Position numbers and translations under genes: made by a program
In this document: in pieces, positions 1 through 6,226 of the stretch
How the letters are laid out: every line of letters starts with the position of its first letter
How positions within the stretch are numbered: position 1 is the stretch's first letter
Assembly (NCBI GenBank): GCA_020439485.1
Contig: JAGQSP010000064.1
Coordinates: 1-10,293 of the forward strand
Length of the DNA stretch: 10,293 nt
DNA from: Acidimicrobiales bacterium
Lineage (GTDB): Bacteria > Actinomycetota > Acidimicrobiia > Acidimicrobiales > Poriferisodalaceae
Direction of reading: 5' to 3'
The notes under the pieces: model-generated
The model's input: only the letters and a program-made list of their open reading frames with translations
Told to the model about the DNA's origin: nothing
Databases searched by the model: none

Positions 1-213
1 GCCAGGGCCATGGTCGAGGCCGGAGCGGCCATCGTCGTGTCAGACGCCGATCTCGATGCGGACGAGCTCGAGTCGCAGTTGGCGCCGTTGTTGGGCCCCT
101 CGGGGGCGGCTCGGCGTGAGACCATGTCGAAGGCGGCCCGCGCACTGGGAAGACCAGACGCCGCCGACGAAATTGCATCGATCGTGATGGAGGTCGCCGA
201 TGGGCGCCGATGA
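1..213 (+). CDS. murG: MurG C-terminal end (undecaprenyl-PP-MurNAc-pentapeptide GlcNAc transferase), partial
   Basis: MurG transfers GlcNAc from UDP-GlcNAc to lipid I on the inner face of the membrane, making lipid II. Only the last 70 or so codons are in the window, and the frame is open to the left edge. The visible sequence begins ARAMVEAGAA and continues with an acidic stretch, then MSKAARALGRPDAADEIA. These match the family's C-terminal pattern: a donor-side 'A..L.EAGAA', then 'M...AR..G.PDAA..IA', where the last helix packs back on the N-terminal domain. The stop at 211-213 overlaps the start of murC by 14 bases, so the two are very probably translationally coupled. Calling it MurG rests on this tail and on the murC neighbour; the catalytic part is outside the window. 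Confidence 0.9.
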   Translation, partial: ARAMVEAGAAIVVSDADLDADELESQLAPLLGPSGAARRETMSKAARALGRPDAADEIASIVMEVADGRR

Positions 214-1630
214 GGTTCTCGATCTGTCCACGCCCCGCCGGCTTCACCTGGTGGGTGTGGGCGGCCCGGGTATGAACCCGATAGCAGCCGTGCTTGCGGC
301 CCAGGGCCACCATGTTTCGGGAAGCGACCTGAAGGATTCGGCAGGCCTCACCAGGCTGCGATCGTTGGGTGTGGAGGTAACCGTCGGCCATGACCCGGCC
401 CTGGTCGAGGGGGTCGATGCTGTCATCGCGTCGACCGCCATCCCCGAGCGCAACATCGAGCTGGCTGCGGCACGCCAGGCCGGCATTCCCGTGCTGCACC
501 GCATCGAGACGCTTGGTGGCATCTCGCGGTTGCGACGGACCGTGTCGGTTGCGGGCACCCACGGCAAGACGACCACAACGTCGATGTTGGCCGTCGCGCT
601 GATCGACGCCGGCATGCACCCGTCGTTCATCGTCGGCGGCGACGTCAACGAGATCGGTTCGGGATCTGTGTGGGACGACATGGGCGATCTGTTCGTGGTC
701 GAGGCCGACGAGTCGGACGGCACGTTTCTGGGCATCGAGACCGAACTGGCGGTGGTTACCAACATCGATCGCGATCACCTCGAATACCACGGAACGTTCG
801 AGAACCTCATCGCTGCGTTCCGCGACTTCATGGCCAGAGCCCGCCAAAGGGTGGTCTGCGCCGACGACCCGATCGGATCCCGCCTCGGAGCCGAACTCGG
901 TGCGGTCAGTTTCGGCTTGGCTGCCGACGCCGACCACCGAATCGTCGATGTCTCGTTCTCGCAGACATCTTCGAGGTTCTCGATCCAGCACGGCGGTCAG
1001 GTGCACGGCCCCGTGGTGCTTCCGGTGCCAGGTATGCACAACGTGCTCAACGCCGCCGCTGCGTGGACGGCAGCGGTCGTGCTCGGTGCCGACCCCGCCG
1101 ACGTCCGCAAGGGTCTGGAACGGTTTGGTGGTGTCGCTCGTCGTTTCGAGTTCAGGGGTGATGCGGCCGGGGTGACCTTCGTCGACGACTATGCCCACCT
1201 GGGGCGCGAGGTTTCCGAGGTGGTGTCTGCCGCCAAGGCCGGAGGTTGGCGCCGGGTGGTGGCCGTGTTCCAGCCCCACCGCTATTCGCGCACGGCTGCG
1301 GTCCATCGCGAGTTCGCCGACGCCTTCACCGACGCCGACCTGGCAGTCATCACCGACATCTATCCGGCGGGTGAAGAACCGCGACCGGGAATCACGGGGA
1401 TGCTCATCACCGACGCGATCCTCGACTCGAACCCGTACTCGCGCGTGGCTTATCTGCCCACCCGGGACGAGTTGACGCGATACCTGGTGGGAGAGCTTCG
1501 CTCCGGCGACATCTGCCTGACCCTCGGCGCAGGCGACCTGACGTCGCTGCCCGACGAGCTGATCGAACGTCTCACGCCGGCACCCACAGACGCGGGCGAA
1601 CCGATAGCGGCCGGGGTTGGTGATGGCTGA
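200..1630 (+). CDS. murC: UDP-N-acetylmuramate--L-alanine ligase MurC
   Basis: MurC adds L-alanine to UDP-MurNAc using ATP, the first peptide-stem step of peptidoglycan synthesis in the cytoplasm. The 476-residue length is normal for the family. The N-terminal UDP-binding domain carries GVGGPGMN (residues 19-26). The central ATPase domain has the P-loop GTHGKTTTT (119-127, Lys123), EADESD (168-173) and TNIDRDHLEYHG. The C-terminal domain has PGMHNVLNAAAAW, RRFEFRG, FQPHRYSRT (from 357) and a final GAGD. One motif is unusual: the usual DDYAHHPTE reads DDYAHLGRE (329-337). The ATG at 200 has a GGAGG ribosome site at 189-193, six bases upstream, and lies inside the end of murG. The stop overlaps murB by 8 bases. 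Identification is secure. Confidence 0.97.
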   Translation: MGADEVLDLSTPRRLHLVGVGGPGMNPIAAVLAAQGHHVSGSDLKDSAGLTRLRSLGVEVTVGHDPALVEGVDAVIASTAIPERNIELAAARQAGIPVLHRIETLGGISRLRRTVSVAGTHGKTTTTSMLAVALIDAGMHPSFIVGGDVNEIGSGSVWDDMGDLFVVEADESDGTFLGIETELAVVTNIDRDHLEYHGTFENLIAAFRDFMARARQRVVCADDPIGSRLGAELGAVSFGLAADADHRIVDVSFSQTSSRFSIQHGGQVHGPVVLPVPGMHNVLNAAAAWTAAVVLGADPADVRKGLERFGGVARRFEFRGDAAGVTFVDDYAHLGREVSEVVSAAKAGGWRRVVAVFQPHRYSRTAAVHREFADAFTDADLAVITDIYPAGEEPRPGITGMLITDAILDSNPYSRVAYLPTRDELTRYLVGELRSGDICLTLGAGDLTSLPDELIERLTPAPTDAGEPIAAGVGDG

Positions 1631-2603
1631 CCTCGATGCCGCCGTGACGGTTGCCGAGCAGGTGTTGGCCGACAGGGCCAGGTTCGGGGTCAACCTCGGT
1701 GAACGAACCACCTACCGCGTCGGCGGACCCGCTCTGGTCTTCGTAGAAGCCCGAGACGTGCAGACCCTGTGCGATGTCGGGCGTGTGGCCGAGCTCACGG
1801 GGTTGCCCACCATGGTCATCGGGCGCGGCTCGAACCTGCTGGTCGCCGATTCGGGCTTCCCCGGCATAGCAGTAGCGCTGGCCGAAGGCTTCGACGGCAT
1901 CTCGATCTCGCCGTGCGCCGACCAGCCCGGTGTCGAAGTTCAGGCCGGCGGGGCAGTGCTGATGCCGGTGTTGGCTCGTCGTAGCGTCGCCGAGGGGCTG
2001 ACCGGCCTGGAGTGGATGGTGGGTGTGCCCGGCAGTGTCGGCGGTGCGGTTCGCATGAACGCGGGCGGGCACGGCTCCGACGTGGCCGAGGCCATCGTCT
2101 CGGCAGACGTCGTCGATCTGTCGACCGGCCGGCTCGGCCCGTGGTCGCCGTCCGAGTTGGGTTTGGGCTTCAGGCGCTCGAACATCGAGCCCCATCACGT
2201 GGTGGTATCGGCGACCTTCCGGCTGTCGCCAGGCGACCGTTCACGAGGCGAACAGACCCTGCACGACATCGTCACCTGGAGGCGCGAGAACCAGCCAGGT
2301 GGTCAGAACGCGGGCTCGGTGTTCGTGAACCCGCACGAGGGGCAGGTCTCGGCCGGCCGGTTGATCGACGAAGCGGGCCTCAAGGGAATGCGACTGGGCA
2401 CCGCCCAGGTCTCGACCAAACACGCAAACTTCATCCAGGCCGACCCCAGAGGTCGTGCCGACGACGTGTTCGCTCTCATGTGCCTGATCGCCGATCGGGT
2501 TGAAGAGCATCACGGCATCAGGCTCAGAAGTGAGGTACGACTCGTGGGATTCGAGGCCGGTGCCCTGGCCCACGAGTCGGACGCTGCTGGAGGGAATCCA
2601 TGA
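1623..2603 (+). CDS. murB: UDP-N-acetylenolpyruvoylglucosamine reductase MurB
   Basis: MurB is the FAD enzyme that reduces UDP-GlcNAc-enolpyruvate to UDP-MurNAc with NADPH, the second committed cytoplasmic step of peptidoglycan synthesis. From ATG 1623 it has 326 residues. FAD-binding motifs are TTYRVGGPA near the N-terminus and GRGSN (67-71), followed by WMVGVPGSVGGAVRMNAG. Catalytic candidates by family alignment are Arg184 in the FRRS motif, Ser232 in GSVFVNP, and Glu304 in RSEVRL; these correspond to E. coli Arg159, Ser229 and Glu325. TTG 1617 and GTG 1620 lie directly upstream in frame and are possible starts. ATG 1623 is preferred because the family's start is close by; no start here has a strong ribosome site, and overlap with murC suggests coupling. 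No ddl gene follows, unlike in many dcw clusters. Confidence 0.96.
   Translation: MADLDAAVTVAEQVLADRARFGVNLGERTTYRVGGPALVFVEARDVQTLCDVGRVAELTGLPTMVIGRGSNLLVADSGFPGIAVALAEGFDGISISPCADQPGVEVQAGGAVLMPVLARRSVAEGLTGLEWMVGVPGSVGGAVRMNAGGHGSDVAEAIVSADVVDLSTGRLGPWSPSELGLGFRRSNIEPHHVVVSATFRLSPGDRSRGEQTLHDIVTWRRENQPGGQNAGSVFVNPHEGQVSAGRLIDEAGLKGMRLGTAQVSTKHANFIQADPRGRADDVFALMCLIADRVEEHHGIRLRSEVRLVGFEAGALAHESDAAGGNP
2589..2594 (+). promoter_or_regulatory. Ribosome binding site of ftsQ
   Basis: GGAGGG sits inside the last codons of murB, 5 bases before ATG 2600. That ATG shares the ATGA overlap with the murB stop. The site fixes the ftsQ start. Confidence 0.75.
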
Positions 2604-3412
2604 CCACAGTCTCGATAGATCCTCGGCTGCGCGCCCGCCGCAGCGCGGTGCTGAGGGCCCAGGGCCGCCGCCGGCTGCGGCGGTTGATAATCGGCCTGAG
2701 CACCATCTTCGTGGTTGCTCTGGCATGGTTCGTCGTCAGGTCCTCGTTGTTCGACGTCGATTCGATCTCGTGGTCGGGGCTGGACCAGGTCTCGATGGCA
2801 GAGGCCTCCGAGGTTGCCGGCATCGACATCGGGTCGTCGCTGTCCGACGCCGACCCGGCCACTATCGCAAGTCGGCTCGAATCATTGCCATGGGTGCTCG
2901 ATGCCAGGGTCGAGCGGTCGTGGTGGGGGAGTGTCTCGATCTCGATCACCGAGCGCACTGCAGCAGCGCTGGTGATGACCCGCCAAGACGTCTGGGTGGT
3001 GGTCGACGAAGGCGGCCATGTCTTGTCGGGCCCCTCCGACCGCACCGACCTGCCGCGGCTTTCCGGCATCGCCGCTGCGGGCGAGCCCGGTTCGGCGCTG
3101 GCCACCGACTCCGCCGCACTGCTAGAGGTCGTGGCGTTGCTGCCCGAGCGGGTCAAGCCCAGGGTCGAGGGCGTCGCCCGCGACGACCTGGGCGAGTTGT
3201 GGATCTCGCTGAACACCGCCGACCGCATCCTGCTGGGCCCCGCCGAAGACCTCTCCCTGAAGGTGATCGCGCTGGCGTCGGTGCTGGACAAGCTCGACGT
3301 CGAAGGCCGCACCGGCTGGGAGATGGATGTAGCCGTTCCGACCCTGCCAGTGGTTCGCGACCTGCGCGCCGAGTGGCAGCCGCCCGCGGCCGACGACGGC
3401 GAGGCTGGATGA
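2600..3412 (+). CDS. ftsQ: Cell division protein FtsQ (DivIB family)
   Basis: FtsQ is a bitopic membrane protein of the divisome core. It binds the FtsB/FtsL pair and helps activate septal wall synthesis. The 270-residue protein has a short basic cytoplasmic tail rich in Arg (residues 9-28), one membrane helix (about 29-47, LIIGLSTIFVVALAWFVV), then a POTRA domain beginning at LFDVDSISWSG (about 50-118). The POTRA domain contains the conserved pattern LPWVLDARVERSWWGSVSISITERT. A beta domain follows, in which VVVDEGGHVL is typical. It is the last gene of the overlapping run from murG. No ftsA lies between it and ftsZ, as is usual in Actinobacteria. The family call is secure from topology, motifs and place, although FtsQ sequences diverge fast. 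Confidence 0.93.
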   Translation: MTTVSIDPRLRARRSAVLRAQGRRRLRRLIIGLSTIFVVALAWFVVRSSLFDVDSISWSGLDQVSMAEASEVAGIDIGSSLSDADPATIASRLESLPWVLDARVERSWWGSVSISITERTAAALVMTRQDVWVVVDEGGHVLSGPSDRTDLPRLSGIAAAGEPGSALATDSAALLEVVALLPERVKPRVEGVARDDLGELWISLNTADRILLGPAEDLSLKVIALASVLDKLDVEGRTGWEMDVAVPTLPVVRDLRAEWQPPAADDGEAG

Positions 3413-3422
3413 TCCCCGGTGC

Positions 3423-3451
3423 TTGTCTAATCGCGCGGCCGTCTGTACCGT
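3423..3451 (+). promoter_or_regulatory. Candidate promoter for ftsZ
   Basis: TTGTCT (3423-3428) and TACCGT (3446-3451) are separated by exactly 17 bases. The first shares TTG with the -35 consensus. The second fits the actinobacterial TANNNT -10 pattern. Transcription would start near 3458 and give a leader of about 115 bases. The match is by eye only. Separate ftsZ promoters in and after ftsQ are well known in Streptomyces and Mycobacterium. Confidence 0.45.
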
Positions 3452-3471
3452 CAACTAGCACACGCTCCGGT

Positions 3472-3496
3472 AACTCTCAACTATTGATGGAGGGTT
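3472..3496 (+). promoter_or_regulatory. Imperfect inverted repeat / stem-loop in ftsZ leader
   Basis: AACTCTC (3472-3478) can pair with GAGGGTT (3490-3496), with one G-U pair and an 11-base loop. It lies just downstream of the candidate start of transcription. It may be an RNA stem or a protein-binding site. The stretch is less GC-rich than its surroundings, which makes a chance repeat somewhat less likely but does not exclude it. Confidence 0.35.
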
Positions 3497-3520
3497 CGGG
3501 CTCGCACGCGAAACACTGCA

Positions 3521-3543
3521 CATCGGCGAGCACCGTGCCGATG
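3521..3543 (+). promoter_or_regulatory. Stem-loop upstream of the ftsZ ribosome site
   Basis: CATCGGC (3521-3527) and GCCGATG (3537-3543) are perfect reverse complements around a 9-base loop. The hairpin ends 18 bases before the strong ribosome site at 3562-3568, so it leaves that site free unless it is part of a larger fold. Confidence 0.4.
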
Positions 3544-3561
3544 GAGTACCGTCCCGGCTTC

Positions 3562-3568
3562 GAGGAGG
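3562..3568 (+). promoter_or_regulatory. Ribosome binding site deciding the GTG start of ftsZ
   Basis: GAGGAGG is the strongest ribosome site in the window and stands 4 bases before GTG 3573. The next ATG in the ftsZ frame lies well inside the conserved GTPase domain (RMIDAG), so the GTG is the only sensible start. Confidence 0.8.
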
Positions 3569-3572
3569 TCCG

Positions 3573-4670
3573 GTGGTAACACCACAGAACTACTTGGCGG
3601 TCATCAAGGTCGTCGGCGTCGGTGGCGCTGGCGTCAATGCCGTCAACCGCATGATCGATGCCGGTCTGAAGGGCGTCGAGTTCATTGCTGTCAACACCGA
3701 CGCTCAGGCGTTGCTGATGAGCGACGCCGACATCAAGCTCGACATCGGCCGCGAACTCACCCGCGGCTTGGGTGCCGGCTCCGACCCAGAGGTCGGTGCT
3801 CAGGCGGCTCAAGAACACCGCGAAGAAATCGCCGAGGTGCTGCGCGGCGCCGACATGGTGTTCATCACCGCGGGCGAGGGTGGCGGCACCGGCACGGGCG
3901 CCGCTCCTGTCGTGGCCGAGATCGCAAAGGAACTCGGGGCGCTCACCATCGCCGTCGTGACCCGGCCGTTCACTTTCGAGGGTCGTCGCCGAGCGGTCCA
4001 GGCCGACCAGGGCATCACGGTGCTGAAGGAGAAGGTCGACACACAGATCGTCATCCCCAACGACCGGCTCCTCAATGTGGCCAACGAGTCGACGACCATG
4101 ATCGATGCCTTCCGCATGGCCGACGACGTGCTGCTGCAGGGTGTTCACGGCATCACGTCGCTCATAACCACACCTGGCCTCATCAACACCGACTTCGCCG
4201 ACGTTCGTATGGTCATGCGCAACGCCGGCTCGGCGCTGATGGGCATCGGCCGCTCTCAGGGCGAGAATCGGGCCCAGCAGGCCGCTCGCCAGGCCATCTC
4301 GTCGCCCCTGCTCGAAGCGTCCATCGAGGGTGCCCGCGGTCTGCTGCTGAACATCAGCGGCGGCCCAGGCCTTGGCATCTTCGAGGTCAACGAGGCAGCC
4401 GCCGTGATCCACGACGTCGCCCACCCAGACGCAAACATCATCTTCGGCGCCGTCATCGACGACGCCATGGGTGACGAGCTGCGCGTGACCGTCATCGCTG
4501 CCGGATTCGACCGCTGGGACGACCCCAAGGACGAGAAGCGTCCGCAGCGCTCCGAGCCGCGACGCGCCGAACCATCTCGTCCGGTCGTGGACGTGTTCGC
4601 CAACGCCGACGACGACGACGATCTCGACATCGGTGACGACGAGTTCGACGTACCCTCCTTCTTGAAGTAA
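3573..4670 (+). CDS. ftsZ: Cell division GTPase FtsZ
   Basis: FtsZ is the tubulin-like GTPase that forms the Z ring at midcell and recruits the divisome. The protein has 365 residues and begins at GTG 3573. It shows [17 protein letters not shown] at the nucleotide-binding start, the tubulin signature [12 protein letters not shown] (101-112), and the T7 catalytic loop NTDFAD (205-210) that completes the neighbour's active site. A C-terminal polymerisation domain with [14 protein letters not shown] follows. A short linker, basic then very acidic (about 314-354), leads to the conserved tail [11 protein letters not shown] (355-365). That tail is where SepF binds, and sepF lies downstream. In the usual VDTLIVIPN motif Leu is Gln158. 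It probably has its own promoter in the 160-bp gap after ftsQ. Identification is certain. Confidence 0.99.
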   Translation: MVTPQNYLAVIKVVGVGGAGVNAVNRMIDAGLKGVEFIAVNTDAQALLMSDADIKLDIGRELTRGLGAGSDPEVGAQAAQEHREEIAEVLRGADMVFITAGEGGGTGTGAAPVVAEIAKELGALTIAVVTRPFTFEGRRRAVQADQGITVLKEKVDTQIVIPNDRLLNVANESTTMIDAFRMADDVLLQGVHGITSLITTPGLINTDFADVRMVMRNAGSALMGIGRSQGENRAQQAARQAISSPLLEASIEGARGLLLNISGGPGLGIFEVNEAAAVIHDVAHPDANIIFGAVIDDAMGDELRVTVIAAGFDRWDDPKDEKRPQRSEPRRAEPSRPVVDVFANADDDDDLDIGDDEFDVPSFLK

Positions 4671-4673
4671 CGC

Positions 4674-4730
4674 CAAGGCTTCTGCCTTGTTGGTACTTCG
4701 CCGCCGTGTCTGCACGCCCGCATCGGGCGT
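4674..4730 (+). terminator. Two short hairpins after the ftsZ stop, possible terminator or attenuator
   Basis: CAAGGC (4674-4679) pairs with GCCTTG (4684-4689) around a TTCT loop, starting 4 bases after the ftsZ stop. A second, perfect hairpin has the 7-base arms ACGCCCG (4714-4720) and CGGGCGT (4724-4730) around CAT. Neither is followed by a real T run, so classical termination is uncertain. They may instead protect the 3' end of the ftsZ message or lower readthrough into pgeF. Confidence 0.4.
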
Positions 4731-4743
4731 TCGCGATTCGCTG

Positions 4744-5373
4744 GTGACCATCAGGTTCACCGAAGCTGCCGACGGCGACTTCGCAGTGGCCTCCGACGGC
4801 GTCGATCATCGGCGGCAAAGGGTCGAGCGCGGCCGCTGGACCTGGCTCGCACAGGTGCATGGTGCAGACGTGGTCGACGTCGGCAGTCCTGGCCAGTACG
4901 CCGGTGCCACCGCAGACGCCAGCGTCACCGCGGTGCCCGGAGCCGTGCTGGCGGTGCAAACAGCCGACTGCGTACCGGTTGTGTTGTGGAGCCCCGAGGG
5001 CGTGGTGGCCGCGGCCCATGCCGGCTGGCGTGGTGCGCAGGCGGGGGTGGTGGAAGCGGCCGTTCGGGCGGTGTGGGCCAAGGGCGCGTCGAAGGTCTAT
5101 GGCGTCGTCGGACCTCACATCCACGCCCGGTCCTATGAGTTCTCGGCCGACGATGCCGCGGCCCTGGCCGACACATATGGTTCGGATGTGATCACCTGCA
5201 CCCAACAGGGCACCACGGCTCTCGACACGAACCTGGTGGTGCGAAGGGCTCTGCTAGCGGCCGGCGCTGTGCTCGACGCCGACGTCGACCGGTGTACGTC
5301 TGATCTGGCGTTCTATTCGCACCGCGTCAGGCGCGACAGCGCCAGGCAGACCGCCACGGTGGTGGTTCGGTGA
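4744..5373 (+). CDS. pgeF: Peptidoglycan editing factor PgeF / YlmD family (multicopper polyphenol oxidase fold, DUF152)
   Basis: Members of this family (YfiH/PgeF in E. coli, YlmD in Gram-positives) are cytosolic. They remove misincorporated L-serine from the MurNAc peptide precursor, and purine-nucleoside activities have also been reported. The metal/active-site His-Cys-His set is visible: QVHG (His codon 4858), TADCVPV and AAHAGWRG. GPHIHARSYE and a closing CTSDLAFYSHR also match. The start is uncertain. TTG 4687 and TTG 4690 are in frame but would translate through two hairpins and have no clear ribosome site. GTG 4744 starts just before the first family-like residues (TIRFTEAADGD), giving 209 residues, and is preferred. 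Either way the N-terminal part is short for the family. The stop overlaps yggS (GTGA), so the pair is coupled. The function is inferred from the family. Confidence 0.88.
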   Translation: MTIRFTEAADGDFAVASDGVDHRRQRVERGRWTWLAQVHGADVVDVGSPGQYAGATADASVTAVPGAVLAVQTADCVPVVLWSPEGVVAAAHAGWRGAQAGVVEAAVRAVWAKGASKVYGVVGPHIHARSYEFSADDAAALADTYGSDVITCTQQGTTALDTNLVVRRALLAAGAVLDADVDRCTSDLAFYSHRVRRDSARQTATVVVR

Positions 5374-6056
5374 GCTCGGTCGACGGGGTGGCGCCGCCAT
5401 CGCCAGACGAGATCGCCAGGCGGGTCGAACGCATTCGCAATCAGATCGCCGACGCCGGCGCCGACCCTGCAGCGGTGGTGCTCGTTGCGGTGACCAAGGG
5501 GTTCGGAGCTCAGCACGTGCTGGCCGCGCACCGGGCCGGTCTGGTCGATCTGGGCGAAAGCTATGTGCAGGAGTTCGCCGACAAGCGCGCCGACGCCGCC
5601 GTGGCGGCCATCGAAGCCGAGGTGCGTTGGCACTTCATCGGCAGGCTCCAGACCAACAAGGTGCGTGCGCTTGGCGGGGTCGAGTTGGTCCAAAGTGTCG
5701 ACCGGATGTCGCTGGTGTCCGAGCTGGCCAAGCGCCGGCCGGGCCAACACGTTCTCGTCCAGGTGAACATCGGCGATGAACCACAAAAGGGCGGGTGCTC
5801 GTTCGGCGAGCTCGACTCGCTGGTGGAGGCTGCGAATTCGGGTGGGCTGGTCGTCGACGGTTTGATGGGGGTGGCGCGTATCGCAGATGCGGCCGGCACC
5901 AGACGACAGTTCGACAGGCTCATCGAGGCCGCCGACCGGCATGGGTTGGCCATCAGGTCGATTGGCATGTCCGGCGATCTCGAGATCGCGGTGGCCGCGG
6001 GCTCGACCATGGTCAGGGTGGGCACTGCGATCTTCGGCGACCGTCCGCCTCGGTGA
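5370..6056 (+). CDS. yggS: YggS family pyridoxal phosphate homeostasis protein (PLPBP)
   Basis: YggS/PLPHP is a single-domain alanine-racemase-like barrel that binds PLP but has no known catalysis. Loss of it disturbs vitamin B6 and amino-acid balance. The 228-residue protein has the PLP lysine in LVAVTKG (Lys43). Other family motifs are GESYVQEFADK, VRWHFIGRLQTNKVR, QVNIGDEPQKGG, VDGLMGVARI, and the phosphate-binding end SIGMSGDLEIAVAAGSTMVRVGTAIFGDR. The usual GENY is GESY here. The GTG start at 5370 overlaps the pgeF stop; no strong ribosome site is visible, so it depends on coupling. Its place between pgeF and sepF is conserved in Actinobacteria, but its link to division is not explained. 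The stop codon (6054-6056) falls within the first unit of the tandem repeat. Confidence 0.96.
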   Translation: MSSVDGVAPPSPDEIARRVERIRNQIADAGADPAAVVLVAVTKGFGAQHVLAAHRAGLVDLGESYVQEFADKRADAAVAAIEAEVRWHFIGRLQTNKVRALGGVELVQSVDRMSLVSELAKRRPGQHVLVQVNIGDEPQKGGCSFGELDSLVEAANSGGLVVDGLMGVARIADAAGTRRQFDRLIEAADRHGLAIRSIGMSGDLEIAVAAGSTMVRVGTAIFGDRPPR

Positions 6057-6192
6057 GCGCTGCGATTTCTGGCGGCGCGATCCCGCGGCGATGATCTGCG
6101 AGGTGAGCGCTGCGATTTCCGGCGGCGCGATCCCGCGGCGATGATCTGCGAGGTGAGCGCTGCGATTTCCGGCGGCGCGATCCCGCAGCGAT
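6052..6192. repeat. 50-bp tandem repeat, 2.8 copies, between yggS and sepF
   Basis: Three units begin with GGTGAGCGCTGCGATTT at 6052, 6102 and 6152. Units 1 and 2 are full 50-mers and unit 3 stops after 41 bases. Only two differences are seen: unit 1 has T at 6070 where the others have C, and unit 3 has A at 6187 where the others have G. In each unit GCGCTGC can pair with GCGGCGC (6057-6063 with 6072-6078 in unit 1, then every 50 bases) around an 8-base loop with one G-U pair. GCGAT recurs three times per unit. The period is not a multiple of three, and the array starts at the yggS stop, so it is not coding. It fills most of the 170-bp gap before sepF. I do not recognise a named family. Confidence 0.95.
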
Positions 6193-6199
6193 AACAAGG

Positions 6200-6221
6200 T
6201 ACCCTCCACACCCAGAGGAGG
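6200..6221 (+). promoter_or_regulatory. Candidate -10 element and ribosome site of sepF
   Basis: TACCCT (6200-6205) fits TANNNT and is identical to the proposed divIVA -10 hexamer. No good -35 is seen. GAGGAGG (6215-6221) stands 5 bases before GTG 6227 and fixes the sepF start. If the -10 is real, the leader is only about 15 bases and lies wholly downstream of the repeats. Confidence 0.45.
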
Positions 6222-6226
6222 TCGCT

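Noticed and set aside
3413..3572. A missed ftsA or other gene between ftsQ and ftsZ
   Set aside because: The gap is only 160 bases and holds promoter-like and stem-loop sequence. Absence of ftsA is normal for Actinobacteria, where SepF serves as anchor.
2500..3579. A 359-codon plus-strand frame over ftsQ
   Set aside because: It is an Arg/Gly/Pro-rich shadow of the ftsQ and murB frames in GC-rich DNA and has no family-like segments. Only its last 30 codons, after ftsQ, were kept as a weak leader-ORF idea.
3477..4760. A 427-codon minus-strand frame opposite ftsZ
   Set aside because: It mirrors the ftsZ codons, is rich in Asp/Val/His as expected from antisense reading of GC-rich genes, and has no recognisable domain.
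6052..6192. CRISPR array
   Set aside because: The 50-bp units are contiguous with no variable spacers, there are only 2.8 of them, and no cas gene is near.
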